Shown: piece after piece, positions 7,851 through 16,310 of the stretch | How positions within the stretch are numbered: the stretch's first letter is position 1 | Layout: the number at the start of each line of letters is the position of its first letter | Source of the DNA: Acrocarpospora phusangensis | GTDB taxonomy: Bacteria; Actinomycetota; Actinomycetes; Streptosporangiales; Streptosporangiaceae | Direction: 5' to 3' | DNA: 64,000 bases | Assembly: GCF_016862995.1 (NCBI RefSeq) | Contig: NZ_BOOA01000035.1 | Location: 26,077-90,076 of the forward strand | The notes under the pieces: model-generated | What the model was told of the DNA's origin: nothing | Databases searched by the model: none | Seen by the model: the letters and a program-made list of their open reading frames with translations, nothing else | Program-made: the position numbers and the translations under genes

Positions 7851-8442
7851 GCAGACGACCGCACTGACATGCGATCACAGCTTCCCGATCCAGCCGCCGC
7901 ACGGAAGCCTGGCCCACCCCGGCCCGTGCCGGTACTGCGGACTGTCTCACCTGATCGCGGACATGATCGGGGACTTCCGGGACGCCGGTCAGGCCCTGAA
8001 CGACCAGGCCATGGACGACCACCGCGACCACGCTGGCGAACTCGCGGCGTGCGACGAGCAGCCGTGTGCGACCATCCTCGCCCTGTTCCGCGGCTACGGT
8101 TCTGCCCCCGCGCTGGGCCAGCGCATCGCCGCCCTCGTCGGCTGGCTCGACAAGTCCAACCCCCGCACCGACCACGAGATCGCCATGCGAATCCTCAAGG
8201 TGGTCGAGGAGGCGGGCGAAGCCTCGTCGGCGTACATCGGCATGACCGGCCAGAATCCCCGCAAGGGGGTCACCCACACGGCGGCCGACGTGCGAGCCGA
8301 GTTGCTCGACGTTGTGGTGACCGCACTCGTGGCCATGGCCAGTCTGATGGGGCCTGGCGAGGAGCACGGCATTGACCGTGCGCTGGCGGGTCACCTCGCC
8401 TACCTCTGCGAGCGGGTCGGAGCGGCGGTGACCCATGGCTGA
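7843..8442 (+). CDS. MazG-like nucleotide pyrophosphohydrolase (199 aa)
   Basis: The C-terminal half has the all-alpha NTP pyrophosphohydrolase signature: EEAGEASSAYIG at about residues 125-136 and a downstream AELLDVVVTALVAMASL helix, giving the paired acidic motifs that bind Mg-NTP. Such enzymes hydrolyse (d)NTPs or alarmone-type nucleotides; phage copies may adjust nucleotide pools or blunt stringent signals. The N-terminus contains a CxYCG-like motif (GPCRYCG) and a conserved-looking DHRDHAGEL. The start ATG overlaps the preceding gene by 8 nt. Confidence 0.75.
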   Translation: MPEQTTALTCDHSFPIQPPHGSLAHPGPCRYCGLSHLIADMIGDFRDAGQALNDQAMDDHRDHAGELAACDEQPCATILALFRGYGSAPALGQRIAALVGWLDKSNPRTDHEIAMRILKVVEEAGEASSAYIGMTGQNPRKGVTHTAADVRAELLDVVVTALVAMASLMGPGEEHGIDRALAGHLAYLCERVGAAVTHG

Positions 8443-8941
8443 GCAGATGACCGACACGCAGAAGCGCCGTCGCGGACGGGGCCGGGCTCCCATCCCCTTG
8501 GGCCGGCGCGTGCACCACGTGGTGGTGACACTGGATCGTCGTACGGCCGAATTGGGCATGCCCAGCATCCAGGTTGCGCCCCTCCTCGGGGTGGCCCCGA
8601 CCACGCTGAGCTCGTGGCGGACCGGCACCCACTCCCCGCCCTACCTGGAGACGTGCACGTGGGCCGACCTGGTCGGCTTGCGCCTCGCCGTCGTGCTCGG
8701 TGCCGAGGTTCTCGCCGAAGGCCCTGAGGTGGTTGCCCGTCTCCGGGAGCTGCGGCAGAAACTGGGCCTACCCACTGCCGAGGTGGCCGCCCGCCGTCGC
8801 ATCGCACCGACGAAGGTGACCCACCTGGAGCGGACGGCCACGACGATTCCCCCGCAGTTGATCACCATCGACGCCCAGATCACCGCTCTCGGTCTCAGGC
8901 TTACCGTGCTCAACGGCCGTGACAAGAGGGAGGCGTCGTGA
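8435..8941 (+). CDS. Two-HTH regulator, paralogue of 4765-5223 (168 aa)
   Basis: A basic N-terminus (KRRRGRGRAPIPLGRR) precedes the same two-HTH layout seen at 4765-5223: VAPLLGVAPTTLSSWRTG, TWADLVGLRLAVVLGAEVL, then LRQKLGLPTAEVAARRRIA. Two such genes 3.2 kb apart in one operon suggest duplication and possibly opposing or stage-specific regulation. It starts 8 nt inside the preceding gene. Confidence 0.75.
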   Translation: MAEQMTDTQKRRRGRGRAPIPLGRRVHHVVVTLDRRTAELGMPSIQVAPLLGVAPTTLSSWRTGTHSPPYLETCTWADLVGLRLAVVLGAEVLAEGPEVVARLRELRQKLGLPTAEVAARRRIAPTKVTHLERTATTIPPQLITIDAQITALGLRLTVLNGRDKREAS

Positions 8942-9333
8942 CGCTCCCCACCTACGAAGAGGCGTACGCGAAGGCTCTCGACCGGCCCGCGTTTTCCAAC
9001 GGTACCGAGAGCGAATGCTGGTTCGAGTCCAACTGCTACCGGTGCGTCCACGACGCACCATTCCAGCGCGGCACCGCCACCGAAGGGTGCCCGCTCATCA
9101 TGGTCGCCTACATGGAGCGGACCCCAGCCGAGTGGATGGAGAAGAACCGCTCCCGGCTCGGCGACCAGTACACGTGCATCTACTTCCGGGACGAGGACGA
9201 CCCCGGCCCGGACGAGCCGACCCCCATCCCCGACCCGCCCGGCCAGGACGCGTTGTTCCCCCGTGAGTCGTTCGAGCGGCCATGCCGGATGTTCGCCGAC
9301 ACGCGGCCGGTCGATGCCGAGGTGGTCGCATGA
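8938..9333 (+). CDS. Cys-containing hypothetical protein (131 aa)
   Basis: GTG overlaps the upstream TGA. The N-terminal 50 residues carry ECWFESNCYRCVHD and GCPL, a four-cysteine set that may hold zinc or a small metal centre. The C-terminal half is acidic and Pro-rich (DEDDPGPDEPTPIPDPPG). No family recognised. Confidence 0.65.
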   Translation: MTLPTYEEAYAKALDRPAFSNGTESECWFESNCYRCVHDAPFQRGTATEGCPLIMVAYMERTPAEWMEKNRSRLGDQYTCIYFRDEDDPGPDEPTPIPDPPGQDALFPRESFERPCRMFADTRPVDAEVVA

Positions 9334-9620
9334 TCCGCCTCCGCACCTACGCCTTGGAGTGGGGTCCGCTCCCGGTGGTCGCGCTGATCGCCGGGTTCGC
9401 GATGGGACGCTCCGAAACCCCCGTGCTCGTCCTCGGCGGCTTCTACACCGCGCTCGCGGTCATGCAGTACGCCGTGGTCCGCGCGGCCTGGGAGCGGGAC
9501 TGTCTCGCCGAAGAGGTGAGGGCCCTGCGCGGGATCAGCGACAGCCACGAGCCGACTCCCGAGGAGACCGCACGGCTGTATGCGGACATCGAGGCCCTGG
9601 AGCGGGGTGAACGGCCGTGA
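9330..9620 (+). CDS. Small membrane protein, two TM helices (96 aa)
   Basis: ATGA overlap places the start. Two hydrophobic segments at about residues 11-25 (GPLPVVALIAGFAMG) and 30-47 (VLVLGGFYTALAVMQYAVV) are followed by a charged, helical cytoplasmic-type tail. Together with the next gene it forms a pair of small membrane proteins in the early region; such pairs can modify the host envelope or exclude superinfection, but nothing specific is recognised. Confidence 0.65.
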   Translation: MIRLRTYALEWGPLPVVALIAGFAMGRSETPVLVLGGFYTALAVMQYAVVRAAWERDCLAEEVRALRGISDSHEPTPEETARLYADIEALERGERP

Positions 9621-9853
9621 CGATCCCCGCCTGGATTGTGTGGGCCGGAGCGTACTTCGCCGTGGTCGGCCTCGTCGCCCACCTCGTGCTGGGCGGATTG
9701 GGCTGGCTGGCCCGCGCTGACTCCCGGATCGACCGCCGCGAGCAGCGGCACGCCGCCGCCCGCCACTCCAAAAAGCCATCCGCTCCTGCCGACACTCCGC
9801 TCGACCAAGCCGATGGCCTGATCTCCGACACCACGAGAGGAGTAACCCGGTGA
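9617..9853 (+). CDS. Small membrane protein, one TM helix (78 aa)
   Basis: GTG overlaps the upstream TGA. One hydrophobic helix at about residues 5-30 (WIVWAGAYFAVVGLVAHLVL) is followed by a basic stretch (RIDRREQRHAAARH), giving an N-out/C-in prediction. Unknown function; paired with the preceding membrane gene. Confidence 0.6.
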   Translation: MTIPAWIVWAGAYFAVVGLVAHLVLGGLGWLARADSRIDRREQRHAAARHSKKPSAPADTPLDQADGLISDTTRGVTR

Positions 9854-11550
9854 GCCCATACCGCCACGACGGCAACATGATCGAGGTCTCCGACTGGTTC
9901 TGTGGTGCAGGCGGGTCCTCGCAGGGCGCCGAGCAGGTGCCCAACGTGAAGGTCACGCTGGCCGCCAACCACTGGCAGCTGGCCCTCGACACCCATCAGA
10001 CGAACTTCCCCGACGTACGCCACGAGCAGGGGAAGATCCAGGAATCGCCCGTCCACGACTGGCCCGTCTCGCACATCCACTGGGCGTCGCCCGAGTGCAC
10101 CAAGTGGTCGATCGCCAACGGCGAGAAGAGGACCTTCCACCGCTCGCGCCAGGACGAACTGTTCTCCCGGGAGAAGACCGACAAGGAGATCACGGCGGAG
10201 GAGTCCCGGGCCCTCATGGAACAGGTGCCCACTTACCTCGAAGGCGTCGCCTCCCGCGGGCGGCTGGTCCTGGCCGGCGTTGTCGAGAACGTCACCGACG
10301 AACGGGAGTGGGACGGCTTCGACGACTGGCTGCGCCGCTTCCACCGCCTGGGGTACAAGACGCGCGTCATCGCCCTGAACTCCATGCACGCCCAGCCGGT
10401 GCGCACGCTGGCTGCCCCGCAGAGCCGGGACCGGCTGTATGTCGGTTACTGGCACCGCTCCCTCGGCCGCGACCCCGACTGGGACAAGTGGCTCCGGCCG
10501 CTCACCTGGTGCCCGGCATGCGACGAGGTGGTTCACGCCGTCCTGTCGTTCAAGAAGTCTTACCGGGACATGGGCCGGTACCGCTCCCAGTACCTCTACC
10601 GGTGCCCTCGCATGTCGTGCCGGAACACCGTGGTGGAGCCGCCGGTCCTCCCGGCGTTGGAGGCGATCGACCTTTCCCTGCCGACCAGGCGGATCGGCGA
10701 CGGCAAGCCCGGCAAGAACTTCCGCCCGTACGCGCCGAACACGGTCGCCAGGATCGAGGCCGGGGTCAAGAAGTTCTGGGTGCCGCTTCTCGTCCCGGCG
10801 GGCGGCACGTGGAACACGACCGCCTACCCGGTGACCCAGCCGCTGAGGACTCGCACGGCCAGGGAGAACGACGCCCTGGCGGTGCCGCCCCTTCTGGTTC
10901 CCGTGGAGGGGCGGGACGGCAAGGCCGCGTTCCCGGCGACCGAGCCGGGGCGGACGCAGACCGCGCGCAACGAGACCGGTGTGGCCTTCCCGCCGTTCCT
11001 GACCCTGCTGCGGTCCGGCCGGCCGCGTAACACCGACCCGGCCGTGGATCCGCTGGCGACGATCGTGGCGGACGGCTCCAACCACGCCCTGGTGGAACCG
11101 CCGCCGTTCCTGATCCCGATGCGCGGCGGAGGCGACAAGGAGCGTGCCCGGCCGATCGACGGCCCTCTGCACACGGTCACCGCGGGCGGCAACCACCACT
11201 ACCTCGCCCAGGCGCCGGAAGCCCTGCTGGTCCCGTACTACAGCAACGGTGTGGCCAAGCCGGCGTCCCAGCCGATGGGCACGGTCACGACCCTGGACCG
11301 GTTCGGGCTGGCGTCCGCCGACCTGCCCGAGATCGACATCAACGAAGTGCGGTTCCGGATGCTGGAACCGAGCGAGATCGCCCGGGGCATGGCGTTTGCC
11401 GCCGGATACGTGGTGCTGGGAGACAAGCGCGACCAGGTGACCCAGCTCGGCAACGCCGTCACCCCTCCCGCCGCCGAGGTGCTCGTCTCTGCTCTGGTGG
11501 AGGCCATCACGGGCGAGGAGCTGGAGCGCTTCCCGGGGGTGGCAGCGTGA
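9850..11550 (+). CDS. C5-cytosine DNA methyltransferase (566 aa)
   Basis: GTG 9850 follows GAGAGGAG and overlaps the preceding stop. SAM-binding motif I (WFCGAGGSS, residues 16-24), the catalytic cysteine loop (ASPECTKWS), ENV motif (VVENVTD), motif VIII (QSRDRLY) and the C-terminal GNAVTPP motif are all in order, so all core elements of a Dcm-type enzyme are present. It transfers methyl from SAM to cytosine C5. The long target-recognition part (about residues 250-500) contains repeated blocks (T-D-P-A/P-L-x-T-V patterns). Likely protects phage DNA from host restriction; no matching restriction gene is seen nearby. Confidence 0.9.
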   Translation: MSPYRHDGNMIEVSDWFCGAGGSSQGAEQVPNVKVTLAANHWQLALDTHQTNFPDVRHEQGKIQESPVHDWPVSHIHWASPECTKWSIANGEKRTFHRSRQDELFSREKTDKEITAEESRALMEQVPTYLEGVASRGRLVLAGVVENVTDEREWDGFDDWLRRFHRLGYKTRVIALNSMHAQPVRTLAAPQSRDRLYVGYWHRSLGRDPDWDKWLRPLTWCPACDEVVHAVLSFKKSYRDMGRYRSQYLYRCPRMSCRNTVVEPPVLPALEAIDLSLPTRRIGDGKPGKNFRPYAPNTVARIEAGVKKFWVPLLVPAGGTWNTTAYPVTQPLRTRTARENDALAVPPLLVPVEGRDGKAAFPATEPGRTQTARNETGVAFPPFLTLLRSGRPRNTDPAVDPLATIVADGSNHALVEPPPFLIPMRGGGDKERARPIDGPLHTVTAGGNHHYLAQAPEALLVPYYSNGVAKPASQPMGTVTTLDRFGLASADLPEIDINEVRFRMLEPSEIARGMAFAAGYVVLGDKRDQVTQLGNAVTPPAAEVLVSALVEAITGEELERFPGVAA

Positions 11551-11933
11551 CGGTATCCCAGCTGCTCCGCCACGCCCCCGAGTGGCTCAGCCGCGGCGCC
11601 TGCGGCGGCCAGTCCAAGCTGATGTACGACGAGTCCCGGCCGGAGATGGCCCGCGCCGTCTGCTACGGCTGCCCCGTCCTGGACGACTGCCGGGCCTGGG
11701 TCACCGCTCTGTCCCCGGACCAGGACCCGGGTGGCGTCATCGCCGCAACGACCGAGAAGGAACGCGCCGGACTGGCCGGTACGAAGGTCTGCTCGTCGTG
11801 CGGCGTGGAGCAGGTCGTCACCGAGTACGCCGTGCGAAACAGCAGGACGGGACTCCGCAGGGCGACCTGTAAGGGTTGTGTTCACGCCCAGAAGTGCGCC
11901 CGCCAGACAACCCAGAGGCGGGTGGCCGCATGA
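11547..11933 (+). CDS. WhiB-family protein fused to a C-terminal zinc ribbon (128 aa)
   Basis: Cys19, Cys39, Cys42 and Cys48 give C-x19-C-x2-C-x5-C, the [4Fe-4S] pattern of WhiB/Wbl proteins, followed by the DPGGVIAATTEKER turn and helix typical of the family. Wbl proteins are actinobacterial regulators that bind the primary sigma factor. Unusually, residues 82-120 add a second four-cysteine unit (VCSSCG then CKGC), a zinc-ribbon-like tail. Phage WhiB proteins can repress host whiB genes. Overlaps both neighbours by 4 nt. Confidence 0.85.
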   Translation: MTVSQLLRHAPEWLSRGACGGQSKLMYDESRPEMARAVCYGCPVLDDCRAWVTALSPDQDPGGVIAATTEKERAGLAGTKVCSSCGVEQVVTEYAVRNSRTGLRRATCKGCVHAQKCARQTTQRRVAA

Positions 11934-12127
11934 CGACGATCACCCTGCCGAACGGCTGGATCCGCCCCTGGTACCCGTCCGGGCTGACCGGCCACGCCGA
12001 CCCGGAATGCCCCGACCTCCTGGCCTGGGAAGGCCCCGAGCCCGCCGAAGGCCCTGGCTGGCTCAACCCGAACGTAGAGACCGACTCCGCCCGCAACTGC
12101 CGTTGCGTTGAGAGGGCTGCCCAATGA
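11930..12127 (+). CDS. Hypothetical small protein (65 aa)
   Basis: ATGA overlaps on both sides place it in the operon. Contains DPECPDLLAWEG and a C-terminal NCRCVE; Pro/Trp-rich, no helix prediction of note. Function unknown. Confidence 0.55.
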   Translation: MTTITLPNGWIRPWYPSGLTGHADPECPDLLAWEGPEPAEGPGWLNPNVETDSARNCRCVERAAQ

Positions 12128-13221
12128 AACTCACCATCGACCCGAAGGTCTTCGCGGAAGCGGTCACGTGGGCCGCCCGCAACCTCCCTGGACGTCCCGC
12201 CGTGCCGGTCCTGTCCGGGCTGCTGCTCGTCGCCGAAACCGACCAGCTGACCGTATCCGCGTTCGACTACGACGTGTCCGTCCAGGCGACAGTGGCCGCC
12301 GAAGTCGCCACCCCCGGCCGTGTCGTCATCCCCGGCAGGGTACTCGCCGAGATCGTCAAAAGCCTGCCGGGCGAGTCGTGGGCCGAGCTCGTCCTGGACG
12401 GATACGAGGTGGCTCTCACCTGCGGGCGCGTCGCGTTCACCCTGATGACGCTCCCCGAATCCGACTATCCGACCATCCCCGCACCGCCCGCACCGTTGGG
12501 CGCTGTAGATGGGCCGGCCTTCCGGGTCGCGATCGAACAGACCGCCATCGCCGCATCAGAGGACGACACCGTGCCGGGCCTCACCGCCGTCCGCATCGAC
12601 GCGGAGGGCGACCGCCTCACGCTGGCCGCTACCGACCGCTACCGGATCGCAGTCCGCGACCTGCCCTGGAGCCTGCGCGGCATGCCTCCCGGCGGCGTAC
12701 TCGTCCACCACGATGTGGTGCTCGACCTGGCCAAGGGCGGCATCTCCGGTGAGGTCGCGCTCGGATGGGACGACAAGCTGATCGGCTTCTGCGCCGACGG
12801 CCGGGTCGTGACCGCCCGCCTGATCGACGACAAGTACATCAACTACCGGGCGCGCATCGGGTGGGACCACCTTCCCATCGCCGCCACCGTCAACCGGGCC
12901 GCCCTGACCACCGCGATCAAGCGGGTGTCCCTGCTGGCCGACAAGGGCATGTCCGTCCGCCTGCATTTCACCTCCGACGGTGTCCTCGTCCAGGCAGGCA
13001 CTGGGGACCTCGGGCGCGGGACCGAGACAGTCCCGTGCACGCTCGACGGCGCTGACGCCCGCGAGATCGGCTTCAGCCCGGCCTTCCTGCTGGACGCCGT
13101 CGGCGGAGTCCAGCAGGAGAACGTGGTCCTCCACATGGACCCGGACCACCTCCAGGTCCTGGTTCGGGGCCAGGACAGCGACTCCTACCAGTGCCTGGTG
13201 CTGGCCTTGAGGCTCGCATGA
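12124..13221 (+). CDS. dnaN: DNA polymerase III beta subunit-like sliding clamp (365 aa)
   Basis: Full-length match to the three-domain DnaN layout: N-terminal FAEAVTWAARNLPGRPAVPVLSG, the TVSAFDYDVSVQA strand, IPGRVLAEIVKSLPG, then FRVAIEQTAIAASEDDTVPGL opening domain 2 and TLAATDRYRIA, with domain 3 up to the C-terminus. The clamp encircles DNA and tethers polymerase. At 365 aa it is near the usual size of bacterial DnaN. A phage copy without a recognisable phage polymerase implies it recruits host Pol III or other clamp-binding proteins. Confidence 0.9.
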   Translation: MKLTIDPKVFAEAVTWAARNLPGRPAVPVLSGLLLVAETDQLTVSAFDYDVSVQATVAAEVATPGRVVIPGRVLAEIVKSLPGESWAELVLDGYEVALTCGRVAFTLMTLPESDYPTIPAPPAPLGAVDGPAFRVAIEQTAIAASEDDTVPGLTAVRIDAEGDRLTLAATDRYRIAVRDLPWSLRGMPPGGVLVHHDVVLDLAKGGISGEVALGWDDKLIGFCADGRVVTARLIDDKYINYRARIGWDHLPIAATVNRAALTTAIKRVSLLADKGMSVRLHFTSDGVLVQAGTGDLGRGTETVPCTLDGADAREIGFSPAFLLDAVGGVQQENVVLHMDPDHLQVLVRGQDSDSYQCLVLALRLA

Positions 13222-14045
13222 AACCGCCCATGCCGTACTACGGCTCCAAGCAGACGCTGGGTGACCAGATCGCCGCCCTGCTGCCTCCTCATGAGCACTA
13301 TGTGGAGCCCTACGCCGGGAGTCTGGCGGTGCTCCTGGCGAAGAGTCCTAGCCGGATGGAGACGGTCAACGACATCGACGAGGACTTGATGGTCTTCTGG
13401 CGCGTCCTCCGTGAGCGGAGCGGCGAGCTGGAGCAGATCTGTGCCCTCACGCCGCACTCCCGAGCCGAATATCGGACGGCGAAGTACGCCGATCTGTCTG
13501 CCATGGACGACCTGGAGCGTGCCCGAATGGTGTGGATCATCCTCACCCAAGGCCGCGCAGGGACCATGAAGTCCACTGGCTGGCGACACTTCCAGGACCC
13601 GGCTGGTTCCAGTAGCGGCATGCCCCGCTACTTGGCCGGGTACGTGGGGCGTCTCGCACCGGCCGCCGAACGCCTGGCCCAGGTCAGCCTGGAATGTAGG
13701 CCCGCCCTGGAGCTGGTCGCCGCCTACGGTCGCCACGAGGACGTGCTGCTCTACGTGGATCCGCCCTACCTGGGCAGCACCCGCGCCCGAAACTACCGGC
13801 ACGAGATGGGTTCAGAAGCGGCGCACCGTGAGCTGGCCACCGCACTCGACGCCTGCCGCTCCGCCGTCGTGCTGTCCGGCTATCACAGCGACCTTTACGA
13901 CGAACTGTTTGAGGGCTGGCACCGGACCGAGCTCGACGCCCATACGGGCCAGTCGAACGGCTACCAGAAACGCACCGAGGTCCTGTGGTCCAACCGGCCA
14001 TTCCCGCAGCGCGAGGCACTTTTCGACGAGGTGGCCTATGTCTAG
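13218..14045 (+). CDS. Dam-type N6-adenine DNA methyltransferase (275 aa)
   Basis: The PYYGSK motif (residues 6-11), SAM-binding VEPYAGSLAVLL (29-40) and catalytic DPPY (181-184) occur in the order of the D12/Dam class. The enzyme methylates adenine N6 in a short target. The start is ATG 13218, overlapping the clamp gene by 4 nt. It lies in a cluster with two further methylases and an SNF2-type helicase, consistent with an anti-restriction role. Confidence 0.9.
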   Translation: MKPPMPYYGSKQTLGDQIAALLPPHEHYVEPYAGSLAVLLAKSPSRMETVNDIDEDLMVFWRVLRERSGELEQICALTPHSRAEYRTAKYADLSAMDDLERARMVWIILTQGRAGTMKSTGWRHFQDPAGSSSGMPRYLAGYVGRLAPAAERLAQVSLECRPALELVAAYGRHEDVLLYVDPPYLGSTRARNYRHEMGSEAAHRELATALDACRSAVVLSGYHSDLYDELFEGWHRTELDAHTGQSNGYQKRTEVLWSNRPFPQREALFDEVAYV

Positions 14046-15351
14046 CTACGCCGCGTTCCTGGAGCGCAAGCGGAACCGCGTGACGCCCATCGGGCGCATC
14101 GTCGCTCCCGACGACATCCACCCGTCCCTGCACGACTGGCAGCGCCAAGAGGTCGCGTGGGCCGTCCACCGCGGCCGGGCTGCCCTGTGGTGGGACACCG
14201 GGACCGGGAAGACCCGCGCCGAACTGGAGTGGGCCCGCCTGTCCGGGGATCGTTCGCTCATCGTCGCGCCGCTCGCGGTCTGCCACCAGACCGTGGAGGA
14301 GGCCGCGTCCATCGGAATCGCCGCCGCCTATGCCCGATCCGACGAGCAGGCCCACGGTTCGGGGGTGTGGGTCACCAACTACGAGATGGTCGACCGGTTC
14401 GACCCGGCCGGCCTCGACGCCGTCGCCCTGGACGAGGCCTCGATCCTGAAAAACAGCGACGGGGCAACCCGTAACCGGCTGATCCGCCATTTCGCCGACG
14501 TGCCGCGACGCCTGGCCGCCACAGCCACGCCCGCGCCGAACGAACCGACCGAACTCACCAGCCAGGCCGAATTCCTGGGAGTGATGAGCAGGGCCGAGAT
14601 GCTCGCCACCTACTTCGTCCACGACAGCGACGGATGGCGCCTGAAAGGGCACGCCCGCCAGCCGATGTTCCGGTGGATGGCCTCGTGGGCGTCCGCGCTC
14701 CGCCGGCCGTCCGACATCGGGTACGCGGACGACGGCTACGTCCTGCCGCCGCTCACAATCCACACACACCTGGTGGAGACCGAGGGGGTGCAGACGGAGG
14801 GAACCCTGTTCCCCGTCCATTCGGCTGCCGCCTTGGGTGGTGTCCGCGGTCGGGCGCAGGTCCGCAAGGCCACCGTCGCCGACCGCGTGGCGAAAGCAGT
14901 CGAGCTGGTGAAGGCCGAGCCGGGCGAGCCGTGGCTGCTGTGGGCCGGACGCAACGACGAGGCCCAGATGCTCGCCGCGGCGCTGCCGGGGGCGGTGAAC
15001 GTGGAGGGCTCGTGGAAGCCAGAGGCGAAGGCTGAAGCGCTGCTCGGGTTCGCCCGGGGTGTGATCCAAATTCTGGTCACCAAGCCGTCTATTGCCGGGT
15101 TCGGCATGAACTGGCAGCACTGCGCGCGTACCGCCTTCGTCGGGCTCTCCGACTCATGGGAGGCGTACTACCAGTGCATCCGCCGCTGCTGGCGGTACGG
15201 CCAGACCCGTCCGGTGGACGCCCACATCGTCCTCACCGACGTGGAGGCGCCGATCGCCGCCAACGTCGCTCGCAAGGAGGCGGAGGCCTCCGCCCTGGTG
15301 GCCGAACTGGTCGCCTCCATGAACGAAACCAGGAGAGGACGGGCCGCGTGA
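14038..15351 (+). CDS. SNF2-like superfamily 2 helicase/translocase (437 aa)
   Basis: Walker A DTGTGKT (residues 53-59), motif II as LDEAS (131-135, in place of DEAH), motif III ATATP (161-165), and a C-terminal motif VI with QCIRRCWRYGQ mark a SWI2/SNF2-like ATPase that moves on double-stranded DNA. It overlaps the Dam gene by 8 nt and the next methylase by 4 nt. Phage homologues take part in DNA replication, recombination or protection; the specific task here is not shown by the sequence. Confidence 0.85.
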   Translation: MSSYAAFLERKRNRVTPIGRIVAPDDIHPSLHDWQRQEVAWAVHRGRAALWWDTGTGKTRAELEWARLSGDRSLIVAPLAVCHQTVEEAASIGIAAAYARSDEQAHGSGVWVTNYEMVDRFDPAGLDAVALDEASILKNSDGATRNRLIRHFADVPRRLAATATPAPNEPTELTSQAEFLGVMSRAEMLATYFVHDSDGWRLKGHARQPMFRWMASWASALRRPSDIGYADDGYVLPPLTIHTHLVETEGVQTEGTLFPVHSAAALGGVRGRAQVRKATVADRVAKAVELVKAEPGEPWLLWAGRNDEAQMLAAALPGAVNVEGSWKPEAKAEALLGFARGVIQILVTKPSIAGFGMNWQHCARTAFVGLSDSWEAYYQCIRRCWRYGQTRPVDAHIVLTDVEAPIAANVARKEAEASALVAELVASMNETRRGRAA

Positions 15352-16310
15352 GCGTGACCGAAGACGAGACGTTCATCCAGGACGTGGCCAGCGGCGACGG
15401 CTGGACCCTCTACCTGGACGATTCCTGCGAACGCCTCGGCAAGCTGGCCGACGAGTCGGTGGACCTGTCGGTGTACAGCCCGCCTTTCGCCGACCTGTAC
15501 GTCTACTCCGACTCGGTGCGTGACCTCGGCAACTGCCGGTCCCCGGAGGAGTTCTTCGAGCACTACGACTTCGTGGTGCGGGAACTGCTGCGTGTCACCA
15601 AGCCGGGCCGGCTGTGCGCTGTCCACGTCGCCGACCTGCCCTTGACCAAGGCCCGCCACGGCTACATCGGCACCTACGACTTCCCCGGCGACGTCATCCG
15701 CGCCCACGAAGCCGCGGGATGGATCTACAACCGGCGCTGGACCATCAACAAGAACCCGCAGTACCAGGCTCAGCGGGCGAAGGCACACCAGCTGATGTTC
15801 GTCACGCTGCGGTCCGACTCCTCCCGCACCGCCCCGGCCCTGCCCGACTACCTGCTGCTGTTCCGGAAGCCCGGCGACAACACCACGCCGATCAGCACCG
15901 ACGTCACCAACGACGAGTGGATCGAATGGGCCGCCCCCGTCGCCCGGCTCACGGATGAGGTCACCGAGCTGGCGATCGCACCGGCCTGGCTGGACATCGA
16001 GGAGACCAACACCCTGAACGCGGCCGTGGCCCGCGAGGAGGCCGACGGACGGCACACCTGCCCTCTCCAGCTTGACCTGATCGAGCGCTGCGTCCGCCTG
16101 TGGTCCAACCGCGGCGAGGTGGTGCTCTCACCGTTCGCGGGCATCGGCTCCGAGGGGTACGTCTCGCTCCTGCAGGGGCGCCGGTTCGTCGGGTGCGAGC
16201 TCAAGCCCAGCTATTGGCGGACCGCCGTCGACAACCTCCGAGCCGCCGAGCGGCGCGCTTCGATGCCGTCCCTGTTCGACGACCTGGAGCTCACCGGGGA
16301 GTCGGCGTGA
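15348..16310 (+). CDS. DNA methyltransferase, N4-cytosine/N6-adenine class (320 aa)
   Basis: Catalytic SPPF at residues 44-47 precedes the SAM-binding FAGIGSEGY motif near residue 265, so motif IV comes before motif I, the beta-class order shared by N4-cytosine and N6-adenine methylases. SPPx favours N4-cytosine but does not prove it. Ends with a helix near VGCELKPSYW typical of the fold. This is the third methylase within 6.5 kb. Confidence 0.85.
   Translation: MSVTEDETFIQDVASGDGWTLYLDDSCERLGKLADESVDLSVYSPPFADLYVYSDSVRDLGNCRSPEEFFEHYDFVVRELLRVTKPGRLCAVHVADLPLTKARHGYIGTYDFPGDVIRAHEAAGWIYNRRWTINKNPQYQAQRAKAHQLMFVTLRSDSSRTAPALPDYLLLFRKPGDNTTPISTDVTNDEWIEWAAPVARLTDEVTELAIAPAWLDIEETNTLNAAVAREEADGRHTCPLQLDLIERCVRLWSNRGEVVLSPFAGIGSEGYVSLLQGRRFVGCELKPSYWRTAVDNLRAAERRASMPSLFDDLELTGESA

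Noticed and set aside
9535..11199. 554-codon minus-strand open frame
   Set aside because: Antisense shadow of the C5-methylase gene, which has all family motifs.
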